From contig JAQGON010000111.1 in assembly GCA_028293565.1 (NCBI GenBank), forward strand, positions 1-64,000: DNA of 64,000 bases, read 5' to 3'. Within the stretch, counting starts at the first letter, position 1. Each line of letters begins with the position of its first letter. Both the position numbers and the translations under genes were made by a program. The notes beneath the pieces were generated by a model that was given only the letters and a program-made list of their open reading frames with translations, was not told where the DNA came from and searched no databases. This stretch comes from Verrucomicrobiota bacterium (lineage in GTDB: Bacteria; Verrucomicrobiota; Verrucomicrobiia; Opitutales; Opitutaceae). This document shows, in pieces, positions 27,766 to 37,171 of this stretch.

Positions 27766-28626
27766 TCACCCCTTGACTCCGCTCGCGGCGACCCCTTCGA
27801 CAAAGCGCCGCTGCACGATCGCAAAGATCACGATCACGGGCAGCGTCATCACGGTCGCGAGCGTCATCACCAGGTGCCAGGGAATCTGGCCGGTGCTGCC
27901 GCCGGTGAGCTGCTCGGCGCGCGCGATGAAATAGAGCAGGCCCACCGGCAGCGTGCAGAGCTCCTCGTTCTGGAGATAAATCAGCGGATTGAAGAGATCG
28001 TTCCAGCTCCAGACGAACGTGAACACCACCACGGTCAGCACCGCCGGCAGGCTCATCGGCACCACGAGGCGCCAGAGGATCTCCCACTCCGACGCGCCGT
28101 CGAGCCGCGCCGCCTCCAGCAGACTCGGCGACAGCGTCCGGAAAAACTGCCGCAGCAGGAAAATCCCGAACACATTTCCGCCGAGCCACACCGGCACGAT
28201 CAGGGGCAGGTACGTGTTGACCCACCCGAGCGCGGCGAAGCCCTTGAACAGCGGGATCACCGTCACCTGCGCGGGCAGCATCACGGTCGAGAGCAGCGCG
28301 CCGAACAGCAGGTTCTTGTGGCGGACGTCGTAGAAGGCGAAGGCGTACGCCGCGGGACAGCAGGTCAGAAGCGTCCCGACGATCACCATCGTCGCCACGA
28401 AAAGCGAATTCAGGAAAAACCGGTAATAGGCGAAGCCCTCCCACACCGTGCGGTAGTTGACCCACTGCGGCGAGGCCGGCAGCCACGCCGGCGGGCTGCG
28501 CAGGATCTCCGGCTGGGTCTTGAGGCTCGTCAACACCATCCAGCCCAGCGGCACGAGCATCGCCAGCGCGATGAGCGTCAGCGCCGCATAGAGGCCGGCC
28601 GTGGCGAGGGTGCTGCGGCGGTGCAT
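27766..28626 (-). CDS. Carbohydrate ABC transporter permease (MalG-like)
   Basis: EAARLDGASEWEILWRLVVPMSLPAVLTV EAA motif; C-terminal RRFVEGVAASGVKG. Confidence 0.95.
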   Translation of the reverse strand: MHRRSTLATAGLYAALTLIALAMLVPLGWMVLTSLKTQPEILRSPPAWLPASPQWVNYRTVWEGFAYYRFFLNSLFVATMVIVGTLLTCCPAAYAFAFYDVRHKNLLFGALLSTVMLPAQVTVIPLFKGFAALGWVNTYLPLIVPVWLGGNVFGIFLLRQFFRTLSPSLLEAARLDGASEWEILWRLVVPMSLPAVLTVVVFTFVWSWNDLFNPLIYLQNEELCTLPVGLLYFIARAEQLTGGSTGQIPWHLVMTLATVMTLPVIVIFAIVQRRFVEGVAASGVKG

Positions 28627-28627
28627 G

Positions 28628-29527
28628 TCAGTCGGCGTAATGCACCCACCGGCGGCTCAGCCGGAAATTGACCGCCGTCAGGAGAAGGATGAATCCGAAC
28701 AGCAGCCACGCCATTGCGCTCGCCAGGCCCATGTGGAAATACCCGAAGGCCTGCTGATAGAGATTCAGCCCGTAAAACAGCGTCGCGCGCGCGGGCCCGC
28801 CGGGGATCGGCTGCCCCTGCGCCATCCCGAACGCGTACGCGATGTCGAACACCTTCAGGGCGGCGATCACGCCCATCACCACGTTGAAAAAAAGCACCGG
28901 CGAAATCAGCGGGAGCGTCACATGCCGGAACCGCGCCCACGCGCCCGCCCCGTCGATGTGAGCCGCCTCGTACAGTTCGCGCGGCACGTTCTGCAGGCCC
29001 GCGAGGAAGATCACCATCGGATACCCGAATCCCCACAGGCTCATCACGATCAGCACCACCAGCGCCCAGGTCGGCGAGGAGCTCCACGCCTGCCCCGCAA
29101 AACCCGCGAGCCCGAGCACGCGGTTGAGCAGGCCGCCGTCCGCCTGGAAAATATAACCGAACACGACCGCCAGCGCCGCCTGCGGCAGGATCGAGGGCAG
29201 GAAATAAACCGCGCGCCACCAGCCGCGCGCCCGCACCGGCTGGTGGAGGAGCAGCGCGAGCGCGAGCGACGCGAGGATCGAGAGCGGAACCTGGATCGCG
29301 GTGAACACCAGCGTCACGCGGACCGACGGCCAGAACGCGGCGTCGTGCCGAAAAAGATAAACGTAATTGCGCAGCCCGATGAACCGCGGCGGCGCCACGA
29401 CTTCGTAATGGCAGAAGCTCAGCCAGAGCGAATACAGCATGGGCCACACGCTGAAGCAGAGCAGCCCCGCGACCGCCGGCCCGACAAATGCCCAGAACCA
29501 GACGTGTTTCGCGCGCCCGGCCCTCAT
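28628..29527 (-). CDS. Carbohydrate ABC transporter permease (MalF-like)
   Basis: Start MRAGRAKHVWFWAFVGPAVAGLLCFSVWPMLYSLWLSF; EAAHIDGAGAWARFRHVTLPLISPVLFF. Confidence 0.94.
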   Translation of the reverse strand: MRAGRAKHVWFWAFVGPAVAGLLCFSVWPMLYSLWLSFCHYEVVAPPRFIGLRNYVYLFRHDAAFWPSVRVTLVFTAIQVPLSILASLALALLLHQPVRARGWWRAVYFLPSILPQAALAVVFGYIFQADGGLLNRVLGLAGFAGQAWSSSPTWALVVLIVMSLWGFGYPMVIFLAGLQNVPRELYEAAHIDGAGAWARFRHVTLPLISPVLFFNVVMGVIAALKVFDIAYAFGMAQGQPIPGGPARATLFYGLNLYQQAFGYFHMGLASAMAWLLFGFILLLTAVNFRLSRRWVHYAD

Positions 29528-30828
29528 GAGTCCGCCGGGTCGAAGGTGGCGAGAAAGGCGTTCGCGGCCGCCTCCGCGCGGCGCCCGGCTTCCTCCGGAG
29601 TCAGCTGGCCGAGGACCATCCGGTCGATCTCGGGCTGCACGATCTGGAGCATGATCTCGATGAAGTGCGGATGCCGCGGGATCGGCTCGCCGAATTCGAA
29701 CTGCGCGTAGGCCGCGCCGAGGTTCCGCGGGCGCTCGTGCCGCCGCGGGCCCCGGATGTTCGCCGCCGCCACCGACTGCCGCACGGCGAGGCTTCCGCGC
29801 GCGACGATCTCCGCGACCGCCTCGGGCCGGGTCAGGAATTTCATCAGCGCCCACGCCTCCTCCGGATGCCGGCATGTGCGCGCGATGCTGTAGCCCGCCA
29901 TCGCCAGCTCGCCCCCGCGCCGCGAATGCGGGCCCGCCGGCAGGAGCTGCACGTCCCAATCGAGCCCGGGCATCTGGTTGTAATTGAGCCAGTAGTTCAC
30001 ATGCCCCCCGACAATCATCGCGACGCGCTCGTTCACGAAGCCGTTGCGCGGCTCGAATCCCGCCGGCGCGCTGAAATGGTGGCGGCTCGATTTCTCCTCG
30101 TAAAACCGCAGTCCGGCAATCGCCTCCGGCGAACCCAGGAGGCAGCGCCGGCCGTCCTCGGTGAACACCTTGCCCCCCGCCTGCCGGACATAGATCAGCC
30201 ATTCGCCCCACCAGTTCTCCACGCGCGAGCAGCCCCAGACGTCTGGCCGGCCGTTGGTCCCCGCGTGCGTGAGCTGCTTTCCATTCGCGACGAGGTCGCT
30301 CCAGGTCCACCGCCCGGCCGGCTCGGGGAGTCCCGCCTCGGCGAACATCCGCCGGTTATAATAGAGCAGCGAGAGATTCATGTACTCCGGCATGATGTAA
30401 TACCGTCCCTCGTGCTGCATCGCCGTGCGGATCTGCGGGAAGAAATCGTCGAGTCCGAATTCCGCGGCGTCGCGCCGCACGTAGGCCGTCACGTCCATCG
30501 TCAGCGGCAGCAGATAGCTGATCCACACGTCGCCGGACAAAAAGATATCCGGCAGCTGCCGCGCGGCCGCGAGCGTCTTGAGCCGGACGTTATATTCGCT
30601 GTCCGGCACCCAGAGGATGCGCACCTCGATGTCCGGGTGCGCGCGTTCGAATGCCTTTGCCTGCGCCTCATAGTGATCCCGCAGCGGCGTGATCACCGAG
30701 TACCACGTGATGACCGTGCGCCCGTGTACCGGCCTAGGCTCGCGGCTGCGACCCGCCCACCAGAATCCGGCCCCCGCGACCAGCGCGAACGCCAGATACG
30801 ACCAGAGCTCGGGGCGTCGGCGCATCAA
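29524..30828 (-). CDS. Extracellular solute-binding protein (family 1)
   Basis: TVITWYSVITPLRDHYEAQAKAFERAHPDIEVRILWV; overlaps permease start by 4 nt. Confidence 0.93.
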   Translation of the reverse strand: MMRRRPELWSYLAFALVAGAGFWWAGRSREPRPVHGRTVITWYSVITPLRDHYEAQAKAFERAHPDIEVRILWVPDSEYNVRLKTLAAARQLPDIFLSGDVWISYLLPLTMDVTAYVRRDAAEFGLDDFFPQIRTAMQHEGRYYIMPEYMNLSLLYYNRRMFAEAGLPEPAGRWTWSDLVANGKQLTHAGTNGRPDVWGCSRVENWWGEWLIYVRQAGGKVFTEDGRRCLLGSPEAIAGLRFYEEKSSRHHFSAPAGFEPRNGFVNERVAMIVGGHVNYWLNYNQMPGLDWDVQLLPAGPHSRRGGELAMAGYSIARTCRHPEEAWALMKFLTRPEAVAEIVARGSLAVRQSVAAANIRGPRRHERPRNLGAAYAQFEFGEPIPRHPHFIEIMLQIVQPEIDRMVLGQLTPEEAGRRAEAAANAFLATFDPADS

Positions 30829-30969
30829 CGGAAGTTCACCGGCGGGCAGCGGGCGCCGCCCCGCGAGGGACGAAGGGCGACACCCCGGCGCGCTGGCGGC
30901 TCAGCCGGCGCCGGGATCTCCCGCTCGCCGCGCCAGCGCGTGGAGGTCGCACGCTTCTGCGGGAATGCC

Positions 30970-33249
30970 TCAAAAGCGCGTCGAACCCGAGACGTAGAAG
31001 GAGCGGGGATCGCCCCAGGTCGTGTACAACGCGAGCGGCGCGGTGTCGCGGTAGAGCTTGTCGAAGACATTCTTCACGTTGACCTGGATGTTCCACTCGC
31101 GATGGCTCTCGAGCCTCAGCTTGTAGCCGAGCAGCAGATCGCAGACGCCGAACCCCGGAGTCTTCATCACGAAGTTCGGATCGGGGCTCTGGTTCGAGGC
31201 GGAATAGAAGCGCCCGCCGCCGCCGATGAAAAAGCCCTTGGCGCGCTGGCCGCCGAAGTCGTAGCGCGTCCAGAGCGTCAGCATGTCCTGCGGAAACCCG
31301 GCGAGCGGACGGCCGATGCGCGTCGGGGTCGTCGACTCGATGATCTTGGATTTGAACGAATGGGAATAGCCCGCGAGCGTCTGCCACGTCGCGGTCGGAT
31401 TGTACGACACATCCAGCTCGAGGCCCTGCGACTGCTCCGTGTCGCCGTAGGTGAACCAGGGCTGGCGGCCGGTCGCCGTTTCGCGGGCGGTATCGCGCGA
31501 GGCGATCTCGGTGCGCTTGATATCGTAGACGGTGAAGGTCGAGACCAGGCGGCCGTCGAGCAGCTCGGTCTTGATGCCGGCGTCGTAGCCCTTGCCCTCA
31601 ACCGGCTTCGCGGTCTTGCCGTCGGCGTCGACCGAAAACTGGCCCTCGATCGACGTGCTGTAGGTCGCGAACAGCGAGATGCCCGGGATCACCTTGTAGA
31701 GGGCGCCGACCTGCGGGGTCCACTTCTTGGCCACCGCATGCGCCTCGGGATTGGTCACCGTGCGCGTGTAATAGATGTCGTGGGTGATCTCGTTGCGGCG
31801 GATGCCGTAAAGCAGGTGGAGGTTCCCCCCGGCGTACTCCATGTGGTTCACGAAGTAGTAACCGGTCTGGATGTCGCGGCGGTCGCGCTCGATGCCGAAC
31901 GACTCGACGATCTCGGTCTGCGCGTCGCGCTTCGCATCCGTGCGCGGGTTGAAGTTCTGGAAGAGGCCATACCGGCCGTCCTGGAACCGCGACGCGGAAT
32001 CAAACACCCCCGGGGTCAGCTGGAAGACGCGGAGCCATTCCTGCCCGAGCTGCAGCGTGTTTTTCGCGCCGGCAAAATCGAATTTGAAGACGAGCCGGTT
32101 GTTGAGGTTGTAGGTGTCGCGGATGTTGCCGAAATTCCCGAAGCGGAAACGCAGCGTGCCGTCGGCGAACGGCTCCTGGTCGCCGCCGATCGAACGCAGC
32201 CCCATGAAATCGTCGCGCGCCCAGTTCGCGCTCATCTGGTAGGCGATGTTGTCGGTGATCACCTGCGCGAGGTCGAAGTCGAGGGTCGTCGACTTGTACG
32301 CCGAATAGACGCCCTTCCCCATGATGTACTTCCGGCCATAGGGGTCGTCGCCGCCGAAGATGGGGGCGAAAATATTGTAGGTCGGCGCGGCCGTCAGCCC
32401 GATCGAGTTCAGGTAGGTGCGCGCGCTCACGCCGGCCGGGACGTTCGGGTTGAAGAGATAGGCCGAGTTCGAGACCGCGTTGGCGCTCGATTCGAGGTCG
32501 GTGTTCTTCTTCCCCACTTTTTCGAGATCGATCGTGATGCGCGTCTTCGAGGTCGGCTTGAACAGCAGCGTGCCCCCGAAATAATGCTCCTTCCGGTAGT
32601 AATCCGTGCGGTAGCCCTTGGAGTCGATCCCGCCCGCGCCGAAGCGGAACGCCGCGTTGTCGCCGATCGTCTGGTCGAAGTAGAGCTCGCCCTTCAGGAA
32701 GCTCCAGCTGCCGGCGGTGACCTTGACCTCCGCGGTGTTGACCCCGATCTCGGGCTTGCGCGTGAGATAGTTCACCAGGCCGCCGGGACGGACGACGCCG
32801 AAGAAGACCGCGGAGGAGCCCTTGATCACCTCGATCCGGTCGATGTTCCAGGTCGGGTAAAGCTGCCGCCGGTATTGGCCGTTGCGGTACGCGATCAGGC
32901 CGTTGAATCCGCGAATCATGATGTGCGACTCATAGCGCGGATTCGTGGTGACGCCCGGCACGTAGCTGAGGATCTCGCTCTGCGACTGGCCCGACATGTC
33001 CCGGATCAGCTCGCCGGTCATGACGTTGATCGGGATCGGAACGTCCATGATCTTGGCGCCGATGCCGGTGGCGGTGATGGCGCTGGCGGCGCGGTAGCCC
33101 GTCGCGCGCTCGCTGTTCACCGAAAAGGCGTTGAGGGTGATGACTTCGTCCGGCGCCGGAGCGGCGGGCGGGTTCTGGGCGGACAGGACAATGGCGCTGC
33201 AGGCCATTCCGATGGACACAATCAGGTCACGGGGGTTGAACAGTTTCAT
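30970..33249 (-). CDS. TonB-dependent receptor
   Basis: MKLFNPRDLIVSIGMACSAIVLSAQ signal; plug INVMTGELIRDMSGQSQSEILSYVPGVTTNPRYESHIMIRGF; C-terminal beta-strand FYVSGSTRF. Confidence 0.95.
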   Translation of the reverse strand: MKLFNPRDLIVSIGMACSAIVLSAQNPPAAPAPDEVITLNAFSVNSERATGYRAASAITATGIGAKIMDVPIPINVMTGELIRDMSGQSQSEILSYVPGVTTNPRYESHIMIRGFNGLIAYRNGQYRRQLYPTWNIDRIEVIKGSSAVFFGVVRPGGLVNYLTRKPEIGVNTAEVKVTAGSWSFLKGELYFDQTIGDNAAFRFGAGGIDSKGYRTDYYRKEHYFGGTLLFKPTSKTRITIDLEKVGKKNTDLESSANAVSNSAYLFNPNVPAGVSARTYLNSIGLTAAPTYNIFAPIFGGDDPYGRKYIMGKGVYSAYKSTTLDFDLAQVITDNIAYQMSANWARDDFMGLRSIGGDQEPFADGTLRFRFGNFGNIRDTYNLNNRLVFKFDFAGAKNTLQLGQEWLRVFQLTPGVFDSASRFQDGRYGLFQNFNPRTDAKRDAQTEIVESFGIERDRRDIQTGYYFVNHMEYAGGNLHLLYGIRRNEITHDIYYTRTVTNPEAHAVAKKWTPQVGALYKVIPGISLFATYSTSIEGQFSVDADGKTAKPVEGKGYDAGIKTELLDGRLVSTFTVYDIKRTEIASRDTARETATGRQPWFTYGDTEQSQGLELDVSYNPTATWQTLAGYSHSFKSKIIESTTPTRIGRPLAGFPQDMLTLWTRYDFGGQRAKGFFIGGGGRFYSASNQSPDPNFVMKTPGFGVCDLLLGYKLRLESHREWNIQVNVKNVFDKLYRDTAPLALYTTWGDPRSFYVSGSTRF

Positions 33250-33331
33250 GGTACGGGGTGCTTGGGGGGAAATGAAACGAACCTGTGCTGTTGCATTCCT
33301 TCCGCTTTCGCTAGTCGACCCAGCAGAGTTC

Positions 33332-33342
33332 CTAACTGTTAG
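33332..33342. promoter_or_regulatory. Candidate LacI-type operator half-site palindrome
   Basis: CTAAC-T-GTTAG inverted repeat in the 135-bp divergent region between the TonB receptor and LacI regulator. Confidence 0.3.
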
Positions 33343-33384
33343 ATTTCGCGTGCCGTTTCCTCGGCGCGGGTTTAACCCACTCTC

Positions 33385-34467
33385 ATGGACGACGTGTCCA
33401 GCGATCCCAATCTGACCCCGCCCCGGAAGGGGACGCGCGCCGACAGCTCGCGGCCGAGCCTGCGGAGCCTCGCGCAGCAGCTCGGGGTGTCGATCGCCAC
33501 GGTGTCCGAGGCGCTGCGGAACCGTCCGTCCGTGGCGGCCGGCACCGCCGCCCGCATCCGGGCCGCCGCCTCCGCCGCGGGCTACGTGGCCAACCCGATG
33601 ATCGGCGCCGTGCTCTCGAGCGTGCGGCGGCGGGTGCACGTCAGCTACCACGGCACGATCGCGGCGATCAATTTCTCCGAGACGGCGAAGCCGCGGATGA
33701 TCCCGTTTCACGCGCTGCTGCTCAGCGGCGCCCAGGAACGCGCGCGTCAGCTCGGCTTCAAGGTGGACCTCTTCTGGTTCGGCCCCGAGGTGATGTCGCT
33801 TCCGCGGCTCAACGAGATCCTCCGCAGCCGCGGCGTCGCCGGCGTCTTCGTCCTGCCCTTCGCGAAGGCGCGCGACCTGAGCGAGATCGACTGGTCGCGG
33901 TACGCCGGCGTGAGCATGGATTTCTGCCTCAGCCGTCCCCTGCTCCACAGCGTCCTCCCCGACCACCACACCTCGCTGTTTCACGCCCTGCACGAGCTTC
34001 GCCGCCGCGGGTACGAACGGCCCGGCCTCGCGCTGGTCCGGGAAAAGGACGAGCGGCTGAAGTTCCGGTGGCGCGGAGGATTCCTTGCCGGGATGGTGCA
34101 CTGGCCGCCCCGCGACCAGATTCCGATCCTGATGCGCGACGAGCTGACAGCCCCCGACCTGTTGAAATGGGCCCGCCGCTACCGGCCGGACATCGTGATC
34201 GGCCATCGCTCCGAACTGATCCAGTGGCTCCGCGGCGGCGGCTTCCGCGTGCCGCGCGACATCGGTTTCTTCAGCCTGAACTGGACGGAACGCACCCGCC
34301 CGGGCGCCGGGCTCGACCTGAGCCCGACGCACCAGGGCGCGATCGCGATCGAAAACGTCATCGCCCAGCTGCACCGCAACGAGCGCGGCGTGCCCCTGCG
34401 CGCCATGACCATCACCGTCGCCGCGCCGTTCGTGGACGGCCCGACGATCCGGCCCGCGCGCGATTAG
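33385..34467 (+). CDS. LacI-family transcriptional regulator
   Basis: SLRSLAQQLGVSIATVSEALRNRPSVAAGTAARIRAAASAAGYVANP HTH and hinge. Confidence 0.93.
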   Translation: MDDVSSDPNLTPPRKGTRADSSRPSLRSLAQQLGVSIATVSEALRNRPSVAAGTAARIRAAASAAGYVANPMIGAVLSSVRRRVHVSYHGTIAAINFSETAKPRMIPFHALLLSGAQERARQLGFKVDLFWFGPEVMSLPRLNEILRSRGVAGVFVLPFAKARDLSEIDWSRYAGVSMDFCLSRPLLHSVLPDHHTSLFHALHELRRRGYERPGLALVREKDERLKFRWRGGFLAGMVHWPPRDQIPILMRDELTAPDLLKWARRYRPDIVIGHRSELIQWLRGGGFRVPRDIGFFSLNWTERTRPGAGLDLSPTHQGAIAIENVIAQLHRNERGVPLRAMTITVAAPFVDGPTIRPARD

Positions 34468-34481
34468 GGCATTGGGAAGTT

Positions 34482-34744
34482 GGCCGCAAAAATGCGCAAG
34501 GGCCCCGGGGCTGCAATCAACACCCGGCACTTTAACCAGGGAGCACACGGATCAAGCCGGCCGACGAACCTCAAAGACGCTGAGCTTGTCGGGGTCTCGG
34601 GTAGCACGGGTCTCCGACCCGTGAAGGTGGACTCGAGCTCAACGGGTGGGCTCGACGTTCTCCGTTGGCAGAGTCCGCCCACACGGGTCGGAGACCCGTG
34701 CTACATTCGATTCGGAGTCACCGAGCCCTTGTGCTTTTTTGCGG
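34482..34744. repeat. Repeat family B, copy 1, interrupted by an insert containing repeat A copy 3
   Basis: Left arm GGCCGCAAAAATGCGCAAGGGCCCCGGGG; right arm GAGCCCTTGTGCTTTTTTGCGGC; arms contiguous within ~110 bp in copies 2 and 3. Confidence 0.65.
34599..34704. repeat. Repeat family A, copy 3
   Basis: GGGTAGCACGGGTCTCCGACCCGTG...CACGGGTCGGAGACCCGTGCTAC; reverse complement matches copy 1 along its length. Confidence 0.8.
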
Positions 34745-34829
34745 CAACTCCTTCCGAACCCGGATTTGGTCCCGGCTTCCTGGCGGACACACTTTCATTG
34801 AAAATGCCCCGGCAGGGCGTCCGTCGCCG

Positions 34830-37058
34830 CTACCGCACGATCTCGTGCCATCGCGGCATCTTGTCCTTGCACTCGTCGAGACGGTACTCCTTCGCGCCGG
34901 CGTAAATCCCCTCGCCGAATGTCGTCACGTCGCGCCGGAGCGGCATGTCGAATAGGATTTTTCCCGCGAACTCGACCTCGCTGCCGTAAAGCATCCCCAC
35001 TTCGCGCGTGCCGTCGCCCTTGCTTCGCACGAAGGCGAAATCGGCGTCGGTCCGCAGCTCTCCGTACGCGACCGCGCCCGTGCGGAAATCGAACACCGGA
35101 TGGCCGCGCAGATTCGTCAGCCCGATCGTCTGGTCCAGCTTGAGGCCCACCGTCACCGGCTCGCCGCCGAGCGAAAAGGTCAGCCCGAGCGTGCGGCCGT
35201 CGTCGCGCGGATCCGGGATGATTTTCACGTCGTGCAGCATCGACTCCTGGAAACTTCCCGGCGCATGCGGGCGCAGCACGGTCACGAAGGTCAGCCGCTG
35301 CCCCTTGAAATAATAGCCCTTGAAATACTGGTAGAACGCCGTCGAGCGGTTGAACCGCCGGCCGATTTCCTTCGTCAGCGTGACCTTGTCGCGGTTGCCC
35401 AGGAACTGGATGAGCAGCTCCTTGTTGTGCGGATTCGGCCAGTATTCCTTGCGGATCGCGATTCGGTCCGGCCACGACACGACGTAATCGTCACCCTGCC
35501 GGATCACCTTGTCCGGATGCCAGGTGTTGCAGAAGATCTTGTTCCCCGCCTCCTCGATCAGCAGCGAGTCGACGACAATGTACAGGCCGCTCTCCGGCGC
35601 GAAGAGCACGATGCGGTCCCCGGTGTAGCCGCGTTCGCGATCGTCCAGGCGCGTGCGGGAGTAGTCGAGGCTGCCAAAGGTGCCGAAGTGGATTTTTTCC
35701 GTGCTCACGGCGTGATAGGTCACGTCGAGCTTGATGTAGTCGAAGATGTCGCCCTCCGGCGGAAAGCCCGTGCGTGCAATCACGCGGTTGTGAAAGACGT
35801 CTGCGCGCCAGCCGTCCTCGAAGCGCGCCAGGTAGCCTCCGTCGGCCAGGAGCACGGTCTTGTCCGCCATCAGCACGACAAAGGAATTTTCGTCCGCGTG
35901 CCCGTGATGCGGCTTTTCCTGCGGCGCATAGATGCTCGAGTTGATGTAATCCCGCTCGTAACGCGCATACGGGCCCTGATCGCGGTAGTTGATCAGGCCG
36001 TAGTCGCCGGCCGCGCTGCGAAAGGTGATCTTCTTCGAGACCAGGTCGTCGATCACTTCCGTGGATTTCTCCTGCACCAGCGGCGTGAAGGGGACCGACG
36101 GATCGAGCCAGCGCAGCGCGAGACCGAGGCAGTAGAAATTGTCGCCTTCGACCTCGTGGAAAAAATCCATGTGCGCCCGGTACAGGCGCCGGGCGGCGTC
36201 GAGCGACGCGCCGTCGCGGTAGCTGCCGCCGGCGCGCACGAGGTTCGCGACGTTCCACGCCCACATGTGCGTCCAGTCGCCGTCGCCCCAGTCGGGCAGC
36301 ATGTCGTTCGGCATGATCAGCGCCTTCGGCACCTTGAAGTAAAACCGCGTCGTCACCGCGTCGAGATGCTCCGGCGCGCGTCCGAGCAGATCGGCCAGCA
36401 CCAGCGAATAGGTCAGCCAGAAGGGCTGGTAGATCGAGGCGTCCTCGATCGACCACTTTCCCCACGTGTCGGCGGCGAGCGACTCGCCGTACTGGCGCCA
36501 GCGCGCCGCCGCGGGATCGCCGGGAACCGCGAGCGCCGCATAATAAAAGGCGGCGCCATCGATCAGCGCGCGGTTGTGCGTGCCGAAATCGGTGCGGTCC
36601 AGGTGCGTCGCGGCGCTCGCGGAAATCTGCGCCGAAACCGCGGCGATCTCCGCGGCTGAAAGCTGGCCCTCGCGCTGGAGATGGAGAAACGTCTCGCAGA
36701 ACGGCGGGAGATAACGGAACGAGGAAAACAGCGGCTTCGGCGCCCCGCCGCCCGCAGCGGCGTCCTTCACCATCCAGAGCAAATCGTCCTTCGCCCAGGC
36801 GAGCAGCCGCGCGTCGCGGGTTTGCGCGTGCAGCGTCGTCATCGCCGACAACACCCACACGTACGGGGCCGCCGGCGCCGGTTTTCCCGCCGCGCGCGCC
36901 GAATCCACGGCGCCGTGCTCATGCTCGACTCCGCGGCGCAAGTCCGCGATGAGCTGGCTCCGGAACTCCGCCCCGTTCTCCTGGGCCCGGCCGAGCACTG
37001 CGCCAGCCATGACCACACCCGCCGTTGCAACGCCCCGGAAAAAACGCGCGAAGTTCAT
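34830..37058 (-). CDS. Heparinase II/III-like protein (polysaccharide lyase-type), secreted
   Basis: Start MNFARFFRGVATAGVVMAGAVLGRAQ; NSSIYAPQEKPHHGHADENSFVVLMADKTVLLADGGY. Confidence 0.88.
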   Translation of the reverse strand: MNFARFFRGVATAGVVMAGAVLGRAQENGAEFRSQLIADLRRGVEHEHGAVDSARAAGKPAPAAPYVWVLSAMTTLHAQTRDARLLAWAKDDLLWMVKDAAAGGGAPKPLFSSFRYLPPFCETFLHLQREGQLSAAEIAAVSAQISASAATHLDRTDFGTHNRALIDGAAFYYAALAVPGDPAAARWRQYGESLAADTWGKWSIEDASIYQPFWLTYSLVLADLLGRAPEHLDAVTTRFYFKVPKALIMPNDMLPDWGDGDWTHMWAWNVANLVRAGGSYRDGASLDAARRLYRAHMDFFHEVEGDNFYCLGLALRWLDPSVPFTPLVQEKSTEVIDDLVSKKITFRSAAGDYGLINYRDQGPYARYERDYINSSIYAPQEKPHHGHADENSFVVLMADKTVLLADGGYLARFEDGWRADVFHNRVIARTGFPPEGDIFDYIKLDVTYHAVSTEKIHFGTFGSLDYSRTRLDDRERGYTGDRIVLFAPESGLYIVVDSLLIEEAGNKIFCNTWHPDKVIRQGDDYVVSWPDRIAIRKEYWPNPHNKELLIQFLGNRDKVTLTKEIGRRFNRSTAFYQYFKGYYFKGQRLTFVTVLRPHAPGSFQESMLHDVKIIPDPRDDGRTLGLTFSLGGEPVTVGLKLDQTIGLTNLRGHPVFDFRTGAVAYGELRTDADFAFVRSKGDGTREVGMLYGSEVEFAGKILFDMPLRRDVTTFGEGIYAGAKEYRLDECKDKMPRWHEIVR

Positions 37059-37171
37059 GACGGACGCGAGGGGTAGCAAGGTCCGACGGCAACTGCCAAG
37101 CCCTAATCGGCGGCCCGCGTGCTTCTGCCGCCGGAAAATCGCCGAGGCGGACGATCGCGGAAGCGCGTGAA

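Noticed and set aside
25568-28486. 972-aa minus-strand ORF and 917-aa plus-strand ORF (25918-28671) over the hybrid kinase and permease
   Set aside because: Overlap strongly supported genes in other frames and have low-complexity, Arg-rich translations.
29665-33342. 1225-aa plus-strand ORF across the TonB receptor and binding protein
   Set aside because: Antisense shadow of two well-supported minus-strand genes.
33250-34548. N-terminal extension of the 1192-aa TonB receptor ORF
   Set aside because: Runs antisense through the LacI gene; a signal peptide starts at 33249.
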